NCBI GenBank assembly: GCA_013215295.1
Contig: JABSOZ010000018.1
Span: forward strand, 1 to 64,000
DNA from: Colwellia sp.
GTDB taxonomy: Bacteria > Pseudomonadota > Gammaproteobacteria > Enterobacterales > Alteromonadaceae
DNA: 64,000 nucleotides
Direction of reading: 5' to 3'
The position numbers were made by a program, and so were the translations under genes. Positions within the stretch are counted from its first letter, which is position 1; every line of letters starts with the position of its first letter. The notes under the pieces are model-generated. The model was not told the DNA's origin. It did not search any database and was given only the letters and a program-made list of their open reading frames with translations. Shown piece by piece: positions 45,146 through 54,533 of this stretch.

Positions 45146-48100
45146 TTTATTTGCTCCTGAGCTTGCCACATAGGTTGATAAACATCGGTTAATGTTGGTT
45201 GATGTTCTGCAAATTCAGGACACTGTTGCCAAAAATAGTGCATGTACGGGTCTTGTCCTAATGGTTTTACAACACTGAGCATACTGCCACTGTCTGACCA
45301 GTGTTTTTCGAAATGACTTTGTTCAAACTTTTTCGCTTTAAAGAACTTTTCTGCTAATTCTGTATTGAGTAACAAAGCTTGCTGTTGCCCTTTTAAGTAC
45401 GTTTCAAGTATAAAACGTAAATGTGCCTCTGCATTGGGTATTTTGCTAAAACGGTATTGAGTAGGCTTTTGGTTTTTTGTATCAAAGTAAAAACCTTTGG
45501 TTATATTCACTTGTGAAAGCATGTTATTTTCTAGTGTTGAATGCATCGCCTTTATGTTTGAAGCTCCTTCTTGCCAACATTGAAGAATAACTTGATGTAA
45601 ATAAAGGCCAAACAAGTCTTTACCCTTTGCAGAAGAGCTTCGGTAAAACATTAAACTCGGCCCTTGAACTGGAAAATTTACGCTAAGTGCAAAGTAACTG
45701 TTATTTGAAAGCTCGACGTTAAGTTCTGCATTAATAAAACTAATAGGTGAATTATCTTCAGTTAATTGACTTTCAGTGCGAATGAACTCACTAAAATTCT
45801 CACTGTCATCTCGCCAGCGCTCTAAACTGTCATTGGTTATGGGTAAATCAGGAAAAACCCCACTAACACGTGCCGCGCGTACTGCGTTAGTCACTGCGTC
45901 ATTAGCGGCATCGTTGTTTTCTTGCTCTTCGTTTGCATCAAGATAAAGTGCTAAAAGCTGTTGACGCAATAAATAACTCTGCAAGAAGTTTTCACTGAAA
46001 GGTTCGGTATCATCAAGTTGCGTTTCTCTATTTTCAAAAAACAACTGTAAATGCTTTTGAGCAAAGGCCTTTGCTGGATGCTGAAAAAATCGGATGAGTT
46101 CATTTATATCAACAATTTCTGTTTCGTCAGCAGAATTTTTATCCATCGGTAATATTAATGGTTCTGTTTGCTCTGATTTTTTAGCTGACTTAAGTTTTAA
46201 CCAATTAGGATCAAAACTTTTCCGTTTACCCAAATAATTTTGCTCGCTAAACGCTTGCATCGGTAATTGCTTAATATCTGAAGATCGATCACCATTATCG
46301 TTTTCTTCCTCAGTTACATCACTGTTATGCAACTGCCAGCCATAACCTGCTTCAAGATATTCCATCAATTCTTTAAGCACGATCGACGGTTGCTTCTCAT
46401 TATTATTACGAATATTACGTCCTTGATAGCTTAAATATAACGATTGTCGTGCTGATATAATCGCTTCTAAAAATAAGTACCTGTCGTCACCGCGTCGTGA
46501 TCTATCACCCAGTTCGCTTTTACTGCTGGCCATAAGGTCAAAACCGAGTGGTTGACGTTGCCTTGGGAATTCACCGTCGTTCAAGCCTAAAATAGCGATA
46601 ATTTTAAAAGGAATGCTACGCATCGGTAACATAGAGCAAAAAGTAATTTGCCCAACCATAAATTGTCGCCCCGGATCGGGTTGGCTAAAGTGGTTTGTAA
46701 GGAAATCTCGCACAACACTCAAACTGATATTTTGCTGATAGTCAGCGTGTTGACAATATTCGGCTAATGAACCAATCGCGTGGTCAATAACGATGAAGGC
46801 AGTTTCATCGGTCACTTCAAACAAACCATTTAGCATGCTTAATAAAAATTGTTGCCACTGAACTGCTGTTTTCTCTTGTCCTAAGTTCTGAGAAAAGTGC
46901 TGTAATTGTTCAATAATTAACATTAACTTACCTAATAGGATGGCATCGTTGCCTTCTACGTTAGGTAAATAAAGTTGTTCATCCACATACATTGGGTTAT
47001 CAGAAAAAGCAAAACCGCGCATTAACCGCGACAAGCCTTGCTGCCAAGTGAATGCATTATTAACTTCTAAGCTGTGCAAAACTTGCTGTTTGTGTTGTTG
47101 GTTAACCCCCCAATGAATGCAAGCTTGTTCAAGCCAAGCTGAAATTTTATCAAGTTCTTCAAGACTTATTGAAAACTTATTTTGCATGGCGGGCAAACGT
47201 AACATGCCAATAATTTGGGAAACTTGAAAGCGACTATCAGGCAAACTCAGTAATTGTGTAAAAGCAGCAACGATAGGTTCGGAATCTTTACTGACTCTGT
47301 CGGCAATAGAGCAAGGTAAAGGCGGTATTTTGTCGGCTAAGTCTTGCCAACCTCGCGCAAATACTGCACTTACATACGGTGCATATTGTTCAACTTGCGG
47401 ACACATCACTAAAACATCTTTCGGTGTTAAGGTTTGGTCATCATTAAATTGATGCAGTAACCAATCATGCAAACCTTGAACTTCGCGTAATGCGCTGTGA
47501 GCACTGGTAAAGACAATAGAGTTGTCTTGTTGATTTTTTACTGAGTTTCTTTGGTCAGTTAAGGTAAGAATGTCTTGTTGAACTTGATGTAAAACTGATA
47601 AACCTGTCGATTCATCACTTTGTTGGACTTCATCAAAAACTTCTATATTTACGGTTGAATAGTCATTAAGCAAGGCCATAAATTCACGTCCTTGCTGACC
47701 TAGGTTAGCAAGCAGTGGATTACCAACATTTACGCTAATATCGTCATGACCTTCAACCCATTTATTTAATAAATGACTTACTTGTAAATTACTCGCTTGT
47801 TTTTCTGATTGAATATCCCCCCAATAGTCGAAACAAGGGTTAAGATGGAAGAAATGTACATCAAGATGGTCACTTATCGCTTCAATAAACGATAACCACA
47901 TTGGCGCCATTGCATTGATACCAAAAAAGGATAAACGTGGTGGTAATAAATGTTTTTTACTGGCGATATTTTCAATGGCTGTATTGATTAACTCTATAGG
48001 GTTATAGCTTTGTTCTTGGGTTAATAACTGCCATAATTTTGCTTGCCATTTTTCAACGTCCACCGCTTGTTTTTTATCAGAAAAACTTTTGCTCGCTTTA

Positions 48101-48654
48101 CCTTGGTGCCAGTCATTAATCCATTGCGGTCTAAATATTAAATATTGCTCATATAAATCGGCTAATTGACACGCCAGTTGATAACGCTTTAATGTTTGCT
48201 TTTCAGTGAAGACAGTTGAATTAAATTGTTTATTGGCTGCCGTAGCTTCTTCTATATCATGAGCAGGAGCTTCTTCGTGTTCTTTGGTAGCCGACCCTAA
48301 CCAGTATTGTGTTGCACTGGAAAAATCTTCGTCTGAAATAACGGTTTCACTACCCAGCAGATCATCTATTCGCCATGAAAGTACTTCTCGAGAGAACGGA
48401 GATTGTTCTGGTACATTGTCTTCGCTCGCCATACTTCGAACAAGTTTCCACAAAAATTGCGACGGCAGTGCGTAACTGATATTCATGCTAATACCACGTT
48501 GCTGTGCTAACGACATATTAAGCCAATGCTGCATACCTGCATTTTGAACAACAATCATTTCTTGACTGAATATAGGAAGTGGTGAAACTTGTTGGATTTT
48601 ATCGAGAAGCGCTAATAAATTTTCCATTTTGTTAGCGGGATAAAGATAGAACAA
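45142..48654 (-). CDS. recC: Exodeoxyribonuclease V gamma subunit RecC
   Basis: Chi-recognising subunit of RecBCD, 1170 aa. The start reads MFYLYPANKMENLLALL and IVVQNAGMQHWLNMSLAQQ, typical of RecC. Internal landmarks are FFGINAMAPMWL, LALN-type HFFHLNPCFDYWGD, PCSIADR, ILGLNDGEFPRQRQPLGFD and SRRGDDRYLFLEA. It is first in a recC-recB-recD operon. Unlike the E. coli order, no ptrA protease gene lies between recC and recB. ATGA overlap with recB indicates coupled translation. Confidence 0.95.
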   Translation of the reverse strand: MFYLYPANKMENLLALLDKIQQVSPLPIFSQEMIVVQNAGMQHWLNMSLAQQRGISMNISYALPSQFLWKLVRSMASEDNVPEQSPFSREVLSWRIDDLLGSETVISDEDFSSATQYWLGSATKEHEEAPAHDIEEATAANKQFNSTVFTEKQTLKRYQLACQLADLYEQYLIFRPQWINDWHQGKASKSFSDKKQAVDVEKWQAKLWQLLTQEQSYNPIELINTAIENIASKKHLLPPRLSFFGINAMAPMWLSFIEAISDHLDVHFFHLNPCFDYWGDIQSEKQASNLQVSHLLNKWVEGHDDISVNVGNPLLANLGQQGREFMALLNDYSTVNIEVFDEVQQSDESTGLSVLHQVQQDILTLTDQRNSVKNQQDNSIVFTSAHSALREVQGLHDWLLHQFNDDQTLTPKDVLVMCPQVEQYAPYVSAVFARGWQDLADKIPPLPCSIADRVSKDSEPIVAAFTQLLSLPDSRFQVSQIIGMLRLPAMQNKFSISLEELDKISAWLEQACIHWGVNQQHKQQVLHSLEVNNAFTWQQGLSRLMRGFAFSDNPMYVDEQLYLPNVEGNDAILLGKLMLIIEQLQHFSQNLGQEKTAVQWQQFLLSMLNGLFEVTDETAFIVIDHAIGSLAEYCQHADYQQNISLSVVRDFLTNHFSQPDPGRQFMVGQITFCSMLPMRSIPFKIIAILGLNDGEFPRQRQPLGFDLMASSKSELGDRSRRGDDRYLFLEAIISARQSLYLSYQGRNIRNNNEKQPSIVLKELMEYLEAGYGWQLHNSDVTEEENDNGDRSSDIKQLPMQAFSEQNYLGKRKSFDPNWLKLKSAKKSEQTEPLILPMDKNSADETEIVDINELIRFFQHPAKAFAQKHLQLFFENRETQLDDTEPFSENFLQSYLLRQQLLALYLDANEEQENNDAANDAVTNAVRAARVSGVFPDLPITNDSLERWRDDSENFSEFIRTESQLTEDNSPISFINAELNVELSNNSYFALSVNFPVQGPSLMFYRSSSAKGKDLFGLYLHQVILQCWQEGASNIKAMHSTLENNMLSQVNITKGFYFDTKNQKPTQYRFSKIPNAEAHLRFILETYLKGQQQALLLNTELAEKFFKAKKFEQSHFEKHWSDSGSMLSVVKPLGQDPYMHYFWQQCPEFAEHQPTLTDVYQPMWQAQEQIK

Positions 48655-49024
48655 TACGAGTACCTTAAATGCAATATTTTCTGCCTAAATTTAACCATAA
48701 CAATACGGATAAAGCTATCGAAATCACTTAAGATATTTTACGGGGAAAACCTTAATTTTGTTGAGTAATCTCTAAATTGCCATGAACATAAAAATAAAGA
48801 AAATGGACAGAATAGTTTTAAACTTATCAATAAGCATGGTGACAATGTAATGAGTGTACATTTTGCTGTCATAACAATATTTTAACGTGTGAAGTTGATA
48901 TACGTATTTTTTGCTACTGACAATGAAATATAGTGCTAAACAATTGTTTTTTTATGTGTTAATAATTTAAAGATACAGGTAAAAAAGATGATATTCTTTT
49001 TCCTCTGGCAGCCAGCTATTAATA

Positions 49025-49040
49025 ATGAAGATATCTTCAT
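49025..49040. promoter_or_regulatory. 16-bp perfect palindrome, candidate operator
   Basis: ATGAAGATATCTTCAT is self-complementary over all 16 bases. It lies just upstream of a TATAAT box and abuts or overlaps the -35 position of that promoter, the usual place for a dimeric regulator. It lacks a T-run and a loop, so it is unlikely to be a terminator. Confidence 0.4.
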
Positions 49041-49062
49041 CAATTAATTAAAGGAATAGTTG

Positions 49063-49068
49063 TATAAT
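49063..49068 (+). promoter_or_regulatory. Candidate -10 element of the LysE/RhtB gene
   Basis: A perfect TATAAT about 50 bases before the TTG start of the exporter gene. The matching -35 at 17 bases is poor (TCAATT-like), in keeping with regulation from the palindrome next to it. Confidence 0.45.
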
Positions 49069-49119
49069 TACGTTAGAATGCAGGTAACTTCATATCAGCA
49101 TTAATTATAGAGTTTCCCT

Positions 49120-49740
49120 TTGTTAGATTTCACTTTACTCGCACTTTTCATTCCTACTATTTTTCTTATTTCCATATCACCTGGTATGTGTATGACACTC
49201 GCAATGACCTTGGGCATTTCTGTGGGTTATAAAAAAACGCTTTGGATGATGTGGGGAGAATTGTTAGGTGTAGCCGTTGTTGCTGTTGCTGCGGTTCTCG
49301 GTGTGGCTAAAGTTATGCTCAGTTACCCTGAAGTTTTCACCTTGTTAAAGATTTTTGGTGCTTGCTACCTGACGTATATAGCTATAAATATGTGGCAAGC
49401 GAAAGGTAAACTTTCGATTGATACTACTGGGGAAATTGAAAACATATCTAAGAAAGGTTTATTACAGCAAGGCTTTATTACTGCAATTTCTAACCCTAAA
49501 GGTTGGGCTTTCATGGTGTCTTTATTGCCTCCTTTTATTAATAGTCAGCATGCCTTAGCACCACAGCTTATTATATTAGTGGTTATTATTTTATTCTCAG
49601 AATTTGTTTGCATGACGTTATATGCAACGGGGGGTAAAACCCTTGCTAACTATTTAACAAAAAATAATAAAATATCTCTTCTAAATAAGGTATCCGGTGG
49701 TTTAATGTTTATTGTCGCCCTATGGCTATTATTAGGCTAA
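49120..49740 (+). CDS. LysE/RhtB-family amino-acid exporter
   Basis: A 206-aa inner-membrane protein with about six hydrophobic helices. The family mark PGMCMTLAMTLGISVGYKK (PGP..l....g...G...) is near residue 20, and ISNPKGWAFM in the middle is the usual LysE/RhtB NPK motif. It should export an amino acid or a homoserine-lactone-like compound; the substrate cannot be inferred. The start is a TTG at 49120; there is no ATG before the first helix and no strong ribosome binding site. A palindrome in its promoter suggests a dedicated regulator. Confidence 0.9.
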   Translation: MLDFTLLALFIPTIFLISISPGMCMTLAMTLGISVGYKKTLWMMWGELLGVAVVAVAAVLGVAKVMLSYPEVFTLLKIFGACYLTYIAINMWQAKGKLSIDTTGEIENISKKGLLQQGFITAISNPKGWAFMVSLLPPFINSQHALAPQLIILVVIILFSEFVCMTLYATGGKTLANYLTKNNKISLLNKVSGGLMFIVALWLLLG

Positions 49741-49745
49741 TAATT

Positions 49746-50261
49746 TTAGCTAAAACGCGTTGAAGGAAAATCAATAAAAAAAGTTGTTTGCTCTTTTTTA
49801 TTATTAATGTCATTTATTTCAAGCGTTATCCATATCCGCCATGTCATTCTATCTTCTGAGCAACTTCCTAACATTGTCTCTGCGATAAACTGATTATATT
49901 TGTTGTCTTCTAATTGGTTATCAAAAAACAAAGGGATTTTACCCATAAACATTGTTTTTCCTTCCATGTAACCTAAAACTTTTAGCTTGGTATTCTGCTT
50001 ATCTTTCTGATTAATCTCGTTTGATAATAGACTGCTTTCTTTAAATTCTACAAGTATCGAAAAAGGTAACTCAGTTAGTACTTTTTCTACATTGAATTTC
50101 ACCAGAACCGTGCCAAATTCGGTGATGACTTCACAACGGCTTTGATCGCTAAGACATTGGAAAGGAATCATCGCTTCAGGTTCATTTTTATCTTGGCTGC
50201 AACCCAAGCATACACTGAGTAAAAAAATGATAATGGCTGATTTTTTGATAAAAATTTTAAT
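49746..50261 (-). CDS. Probable lipoprotein, start uncertain
   Basis: The recognised part (from TTG 50207) begins MGCSQDKNEPE. The frame is open further upstream and reads IKIFIKKSAIIIFLLSVCLG before that Cys, a typical lipoprotein signal with a positively charged start, hydrophobic core and a Cys at +1 (lipobox VCLGC, slightly unusual). No ATG, GTG or TTG precedes this segment at a proper place; ATT at 50261, with AAAGAG upstream, is the best candidate. The mature chain (about 150 aa) has six cysteines or fewer and beta-rich stretches such as VLVKFNVEKVL and WRIWITLEIND. It is not a family I recognise. It converges with the LysE-type gene. Confidence 0.6.
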   Translation of the reverse strand: MKIFIKKSAIIIFLLSVCLGCSQDKNEPEAMIPFQCLSDQSRCEVITEFGTVLVKFNVEKVLTELPFSILVEFKESSLLSNEINQKDKQNTKLKVLGYMEGKTMFMGKIPLFFDNQLEDNKYNQFIAETMLGSCSEDRMTWRIWITLEINDINNKKEQTTFFIDFPSTRFS

Positions 50262-50318
50262 AACTTTATCTCTTTTGTAACTTTTTGTGTGTTTATTGAA
50301 CGAGCAAGTAAAATATTA

Positions 50319-50332
50319 TTGATCTATAACAA
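50319..50332 (+). promoter_or_regulatory. FNR-type box of the cco operon
   Basis: TTGATCTATAACAA matches TTGATNNNNATCAA at nine of ten bases. A -10-like TATACA lies at 50358-50363, putting the start near 50367-50370 and the box centre at about -41.5 to -44.5, the class II activator geometry. The leader to ccoN would be about 135 bases. Confidence 0.65.
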
Positions 50333-50504
50333 TAATCCCTACTTTATGTGATGACTTTATACAGTAAAATTATTATTATACTCGCGAGATTTTTTATCGC
50401 TATGTGAAATTTGTATTTTCAACTATAACTATCACTAGTAAATACTTTTCTGAAGTAATGAAAAATCGATTTACGTTAATAAATATAACTGCGGAAACCA
50501 TAAC

Positions 50505-51929
50505 ATGTCTCAAAGTAATGCGTCATCAGTAAACTACAATTTTGACGTTGTACGTCAATTTACTGTAATGACGGTAATATGGGGAATCTTCGGTACGCTT
50601 GTTGGTGTTTTAATTGCGGCTCAATTAATTTGGCCTGCGTTAAATTTCGAAACACCTTGGTTAACCTATTCCCGTCTTCGTCCACTACATACCAATGCTG
50701 TTATTTTCGCTTTTGGTACAAGTGCCTTATTTGCTAGTTCTTATTATGTTGTGCAGCGAACCTGTAAAACAACACTATTTGGTGGCAAACTTGCTTCATT
50801 TACTTTCTGGGGTTGGCAAACAGTTATTGTGCTCGCAGCAATTACCCTTCCTATGGGCTACACCTCAAGTAAAGAATATGCCGAATTAGAATGGCCAATT
50901 GATATTTTGATTGCCGTAGTATGGATATGTTATGCCATTGTTTTCTTTGGTACGCTTATTAAACGTAAGACATCGCACATTTATGTAGCTAATTGGTTCT
51001 TCGGTGGATTTATCCTTACTGTTGCCGTATTACACATTGGTAATTCAATGGTAATTCCTGTTTCTCTGATGAAGTCATACTCAATATACCCCGGTGCCAT
51101 TGATGCAATGATGCAATGGTGGTATGGACATAACGCCGTTGGTTTCTTATTAACTGCCGGTTTCTTAGGTATGATGTATTACTTCGTACCCAAGCAAGCT
51201 GAACGCCCTGTTTACTCTTATCGTTTATCTATTGTTCATTTTTGGGCTTTGATTTCTTTATACATTTGGGCTGGTCCACATCACTTACATTATACAGCGC
51301 TTCCAGATTGGGCTCAGTCTGTTGGTATGGTAATGTCTATCGTGTTATTCCTTCCTTCTTGGGGTGGAATGATCAACGGTATTATGACGCTTTCAGGCGC
51401 ATGGCATAAACTTCGTTATGATCCTATTCTTCGCTTCCTCATCGTTTCATTGTCGTTCTATGGTATGTCTACCTTTGAAGGTCCGATGATGGCGATTAAA
51501 TCTGTAAATGCACTTTCTCATTACACTGATTGGACTATCGGACATGTTCACTCTGGTGCTTTAGGTTGGGTAGCTATGGTTTCTATTGGCGCTATGTACC
51601 ACTTAATTCCAGTGTTATTTAATCAAGGCCGCATGTACAGTATCAAGTTAATAAACGTTCACTTTTGGCTTCATACAGCAGGTATCGTTTTATACATAGT
51701 AGCTATGTGGATATCAGGTGTAATGCAAGGGTTAATGTGGAGAGCGGTTAATACTGACGGTACGTTAACTTATAGTTTTGTTGAGAGTTTAACGGCTTCA
51801 TATCCGTTCTATTTCATCCGTTTTGTCGGTGGAGTATTAGTTGTGGTTGGTTTCTTTTTAATGGCTTACAACATGTTCAAAACAATCTATGCTAAAGACA
51901 ATAGTCTTAAACCCGTTGAAATAACATAG
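50505..51929 (+). CDS. ccoN: cbb3-type cytochrome c oxidase subunit I CcoN
   Basis: Catalytic subunit of the high-affinity cbb3 oxidase, which reduces O2 at low oxygen and pumps protons. The 474-aa protein has about twelve transmembrane helices. Conserved heme and copper ligand regions are visible: [44 protein letters not shown], and [14 protein letters not shown] near the end. It is first in the operon ccoN-ccoO-ccoQ-ccoP, with an FNR-type box upstream. Start ATG 50505 preceded by GCGGAAACC-type sequence. Confidence 0.97.
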   Translation: MSQSNASSVNYNFDVVRQFTVMTVIWGIFGTLVGVLIAAQLIWPALNFETPWLTYSRLRPLHTNAVIFAFGTSALFASSYYVVQRTCKTTLFGGKLASFTFWGWQTVIVLAAITLPMGYTSSKEYAELEWPIDILIAVVWICYAIVFFGTLIKRKTSHIYVANWFFGGFILTVAVLHIGNSMVIPVSLMKSYSIYPGAIDAMMQWWYGHNAVGFLLTAGFLGMMYYFVPKQAERPVYSYRLSIVHFWALISLYIWAGPHHLHYTALPDWAQSVGMVMSIVLFLPSWGGMINGIMTLSGAWHKLRYDPILRFLIVSLSFYGMSTFEGPMMAIKSVNALSHYTDWTIGHVHSGALGWVAMVSIGAMYHLIPVLFNQGRMYSIKLINVHFWLHTAGIVLYIVAMWISGVMQGLMWRAVNTDGTLTYSFVESLTASYPFYFIRFVGGVLVVVGFFLMAYNMFKTIYAKDNSLKPVEIT

Positions 51930-51936
51930 GAGACCG

Positions 51937-52584
51937 ATGATGAAAAATAAACATGAAAAATTTGAAAAAAATGTCGGCTTGTTTGCTATTTTTACGTTGC
52001 TTGCGATAAGTATCGGTGGTTTAGTTGAAATAACGCCGTTGTTTTTTCAGAAAGCGACTAATACACCCGTTGACAGTCTTAGACCTTATACAGCTCTAGA
52101 AATGGAAGGACGTGATATTTATATCCGTGAAGGTTGTAATGTTTGTCACAGTCAAATGATCCGCCCTTTCCGCGCTGAAACAGAGCGATATGGTCACTAT
52201 TCTGTTGCTGGCGAAGGCGTTTGGGAACATCCTTTTTTATGGGGTTCTAAACGTACTGGTCCTGACTTAGCCCGTGTTGGTGGTCGTTACAGTGATGACT
52301 GGCATCGTGCTCATTTACTTGACCCACGTTCAGTTGTTCCTGAGTCAAATATGCCTTCGTTTAAATGGTTAGCTGAAAATAAGCTAGATGGCGAATTAAC
52401 CGAAAAGAAATTAGCAACATTCAATTTTTTAACGCGCAATCGTAGTCATAAAGATGAACAAGGTAATCGTATACCGTTATATTCTGCAGAAGATTTAGCC
52501 GGTGCTAAAGCTGCTGTTAAAGATAAAACGGAAATGGAAGCCCTGATTGCTTATTTGCAATCTCTCGGCCATGCGTTGAAATAA
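51937..52584 (+). CDS. ccoO: cbb3 oxidase subunit II CcoO (monoheme c)
   Basis: Membrane-anchored monoheme cytochrome c that passes electrons to CcoN. In the 215-aa protein one N-terminal helix (about 15-37) is followed by a periplasmic domain with the heme site CNVCH at 67-71 ([15 protein letters not shown]). The Met ligand region is SNMPSF. AGGAG lies 4 bases before the first ATG and 7 before a second, so either may be used. It ends with ATGA-type coupling to ccoQ (TAATGA overlap at 52584). Confidence 0.97.
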   Translation: MMKNKHEKFEKNVGLFAIFTLLAISIGGLVEITPLFFQKATNTPVDSLRPYTALEMEGRDIYIREGCNVCHSQMIRPFRAETERYGHYSVAGEGVWEHPFLWGSKRTGPDLARVGGRYSDDWHRAHLLDPRSVVPESNMPSFKWLAENKLDGELTEKKLATFNFLTRNRSHKDEQGNRIPLYSAEDLAGAKAAVKDKTEMEALIAYLQSLGHALK

Positions 52585-52784
52585 TGACTATGGATTATGG
52601 CACCCTAAGAGGGTTAGTGGCTTTATTAATATTTGCACTATTTATTATTATTGTAATTTGGTCTTATTCTAAAAAGCAAAAAAGCGCTTTTGATGAAGCA
52701 GCAAATTCTATCTTCGAAGAAGATAAAGAGCAGACTGATCTTAATGACGTAAATAGCAAACAGGAGAGTAATAAAAATGTCTAA
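52584..52784 (+). CDS. ccoQ: cbb3 oxidase small subunit CcoQ (FixQ)
   Basis: A 66-aa protein with one transmembrane helix (about 9-28, LRGLVALLIFALFIIIVIW) and a cytoplasmic acidic tail, as expected for CcoQ, which stabilises CcoP in the complex. It starts on the last base of the ccoO stop and overlaps ccoP by 8 bases. Confidence 0.9.
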   Translation: MTMDYGTLRGLVALLIFALFIIIVIWSYSKKQKSAFDEAANSIFEEDKEQTDLNDVNSKQESNKNV

Positions 52785-53742
52785 CTTCTGGAATATATGG
52801 GTTTGGGTTCTCAGCCTTGGTACATTAGTGGGTTGTTTTTTATTACTACGCTATTGTTTAACGAATTTTGCTGGTGTTCCTGAAGGCGAGCCGACGGGAC
52901 ATGTTTTTGATGGCATAGAAGAATTGAATAATCCATTACCACAGTGGTGGAGTACGTTCTTTCTATTAACCATCGTTTGGGCATTTCTTTACATTGCAGC
53001 ATACGGTTTAGGCAATTGGACAGGATTTATTGGTTGGAAAAGTTCTAATCAAGGTATCTTGAATCTTGCTGAGTCAAAAGCCCAAGTACTTGCAGCCAAA
53101 GAAAATGGTTATTTAGTACAATATGATCGTGAAATTGCAGCCGCTGACGCTAAGTACGGCCCAATTTTTGATGCTTATGCCGCACGTAGTATTGAAGACC
53201 TTTCAACTGATGAAGAAGCTTTAAAAGTAGGTCAACGTCTATTTTTACACAATTGTTCACAGTGTCATGGTTCTAATGCTAGTGGCTCAACCGGCTTTCC
53301 AGATTTAACAGATAACGACTGGTTGTATGGTGGTGATGCAGAAACCATTAAACAAAGTATTTTACATGGGCGTAAAGCTAATGGCATGATGGCATGGGGC
53401 GCAGCTTTAGGCGGCGATCAAGGTGTTCAGGACGTTGCAGCTTATGTACTGAGTTTGAGTGGTCGAGAAGTTGATGCAACAAGTGCAGCTGCAGGCAAAG
53501 ATAAGTTTGTAATGTGTGCGGCTTGTCATGGTGCAGACGGTAAAGGCAGTGCTGCTATGGGTATTCCATTAGGTGCACCAAATTTAACAGATGACATTTG
53601 GCTTTATGGTCCTTCTGTGCGTGCCGTTGAATCGTCGATTAACAATGGTCGAGCAGGTGTAATGCCAGCATGGAAAGATATTCTAGGTGAGCAAAAGGTG
53701 CATGTTATTAGCGCATATGTTTACAGTTTATCTCAAAAATAG
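52777..53742 (+). CDS. ccoP: cbb3 oxidase subunit III CcoP (diheme c)
   Basis: Diheme cytochrome c that receives electrons from the bc1 branch. The 321-aa protein has two transmembrane helices (about 8-30 and 58-80) with the conserved WWSTFF stretch between them, then two cytochrome c domains with heme sites CSQCH (160-164) and CAACH (247-251). The N-terminal double-helix type matches gammaproteobacterial CcoP. GGAG lies upstream within ccoQ. A strong terminator follows. Confidence 0.97.
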   Translation: MSNFWNIWVWVLSLGTLVGCFLLLRYCLTNFAGVPEGEPTGHVFDGIEELNNPLPQWWSTFFLLTIVWAFLYIAAYGLGNWTGFIGWKSSNQGILNLAESKAQVLAAKENGYLVQYDREIAAADAKYGPIFDAYAARSIEDLSTDEEALKVGQRLFLHNCSQCHGSNASGSTGFPDLTDNDWLYGGDAETIKQSILHGRKANGMMAWGAALGGDQGVQDVAAYVLSLSGREVDATSAAAGKDKFVMCAACHGADGKGSAAMGIPLGAPNLTDDIWLYGPSVRAVESSINNGRAGVMPAWKDILGEQKVHVISAYVYSLSQK

Positions 53743-53765
53743 ACCTTGTAATTAGTCATAATATT

Positions 53766-53801
53766 AAAGCCTTGCCGTTTTATTACCGCAAGGCTTTTTT
53801 T
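53766..53801 (+). terminator. Intrinsic terminator after ccoP
   Basis: AAAGCCTTGC and GCAAGGCTTT form a perfect 10-bp stem with a 12-base loop, followed by a run of seven T. It would end the ccoNOQP transcript 25 bases after the ccoP stop and separate it from the assembly genes. Confidence 0.92.
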
Positions 53802-53904
53802 ATACCTTTCATCTCATTAAAGATCGTAATTCCATTGTATTTTAATAGTTCCCTTCACAAAAAAGTCGTATAATATGCGCACTTCAATCGACTGAAAAAT
53901 TTTC

Positions 53905-54399
53905 ATGACAACATATTGGTATAAAGAGCCTTGGGCTTGGTTCGTTTTTATTCTCCCCGCTACAGCAGTTGTTGCCGGTATTACTACGTATTTTATTGCC
54001 AACCATAATCCCGACCCTATGGTAGTTGGAGATTATTATAAAAAAGGTAAGGCTATTAATTTACAGTTATCTAAAATTAAACATGCACAAAAATTAGGCA
54101 TGCGTTTTTCGTTAAAACTTGCGAACAACGAGTTGATCATCAAGCCTACCGGTATTGAAAAAGAGTTCCCTGTTTTAAACTTAAATTTTTATCATCCAAC
54201 ACTCGCTGAACGAGATTTCTATTTAGCGTTGACCGCTGACGGTAACGGTAATTTTAGACATGTGTTTGATGAACCCGTAAAAGGAAAGTGGCTTTTAACT
54301 ATTACACCTTTTGAAAATCATTGGAAAATTCAAAATACTATCACGCTACCTCAAAGCCAATTTATAGATCTTGTTCCTAACCCTAGAGAAGCAAATTAA
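53905..54399 (+). CDS. ccoH: FixH/CcoH family membrane protein
   Basis: A 164-aa single-span protein needed to assemble cbb3 oxidase. A transmembrane helix (about 9-30, FVFILPATAVVAGITTYF) follows a short start WYKEPWAW. The family motif DPMVVGDYYKKGKAIN comes next, then a periplasmic beta-rich domain (about 60-150). It is first of the assembly genes, with its own leader after the ccoP terminator. No ccoG is present, which is unusual for such a cluster. Confidence 0.9.
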   Translation: MTTYWYKEPWAWFVFILPATAVVAGITTYFIANHNPDPMVVGDYYKKGKAINLQLSKIKHAQKLGMRFSLKLANNELIIKPTGIEKEFPVLNLNFYHPTLAERDFYLALTADGNGNFRHVFDEPVKGKWLLTITPFENHWKIQNTITLPQSQFIDLVPNPREAN

Positions 54400-54533
54400 G
54401 TTCGAATAGTAAATTCTAATGATATCTAAACCTTTCAACTTAAAATTAAAAGTGAAAGTGAAAGGTTTAAGTTTTATCGTCATAAAAGAGAAAAGTAACG
54501 CTAAGTCATCATTCATTTCAACGGCTCAAAGAT

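Larger units (their letters stand above)
48655..49119. other. Divergent intergenic region recC / LysE-type gene
   Basis: 465 bases with promoters expected in both directions. No coding or RNA gene is recognised. It contains a 16-base perfect palindrome (49025-49040) and a TATAAT element, listed separately. The remainder is AT-rich without clear repeats. Confidence 0.6.

Noticed and set aside
49025-49040. Terminator for recC or the exporter
   Set aside because: It lies upstream of both genes and has no loop or T-run.
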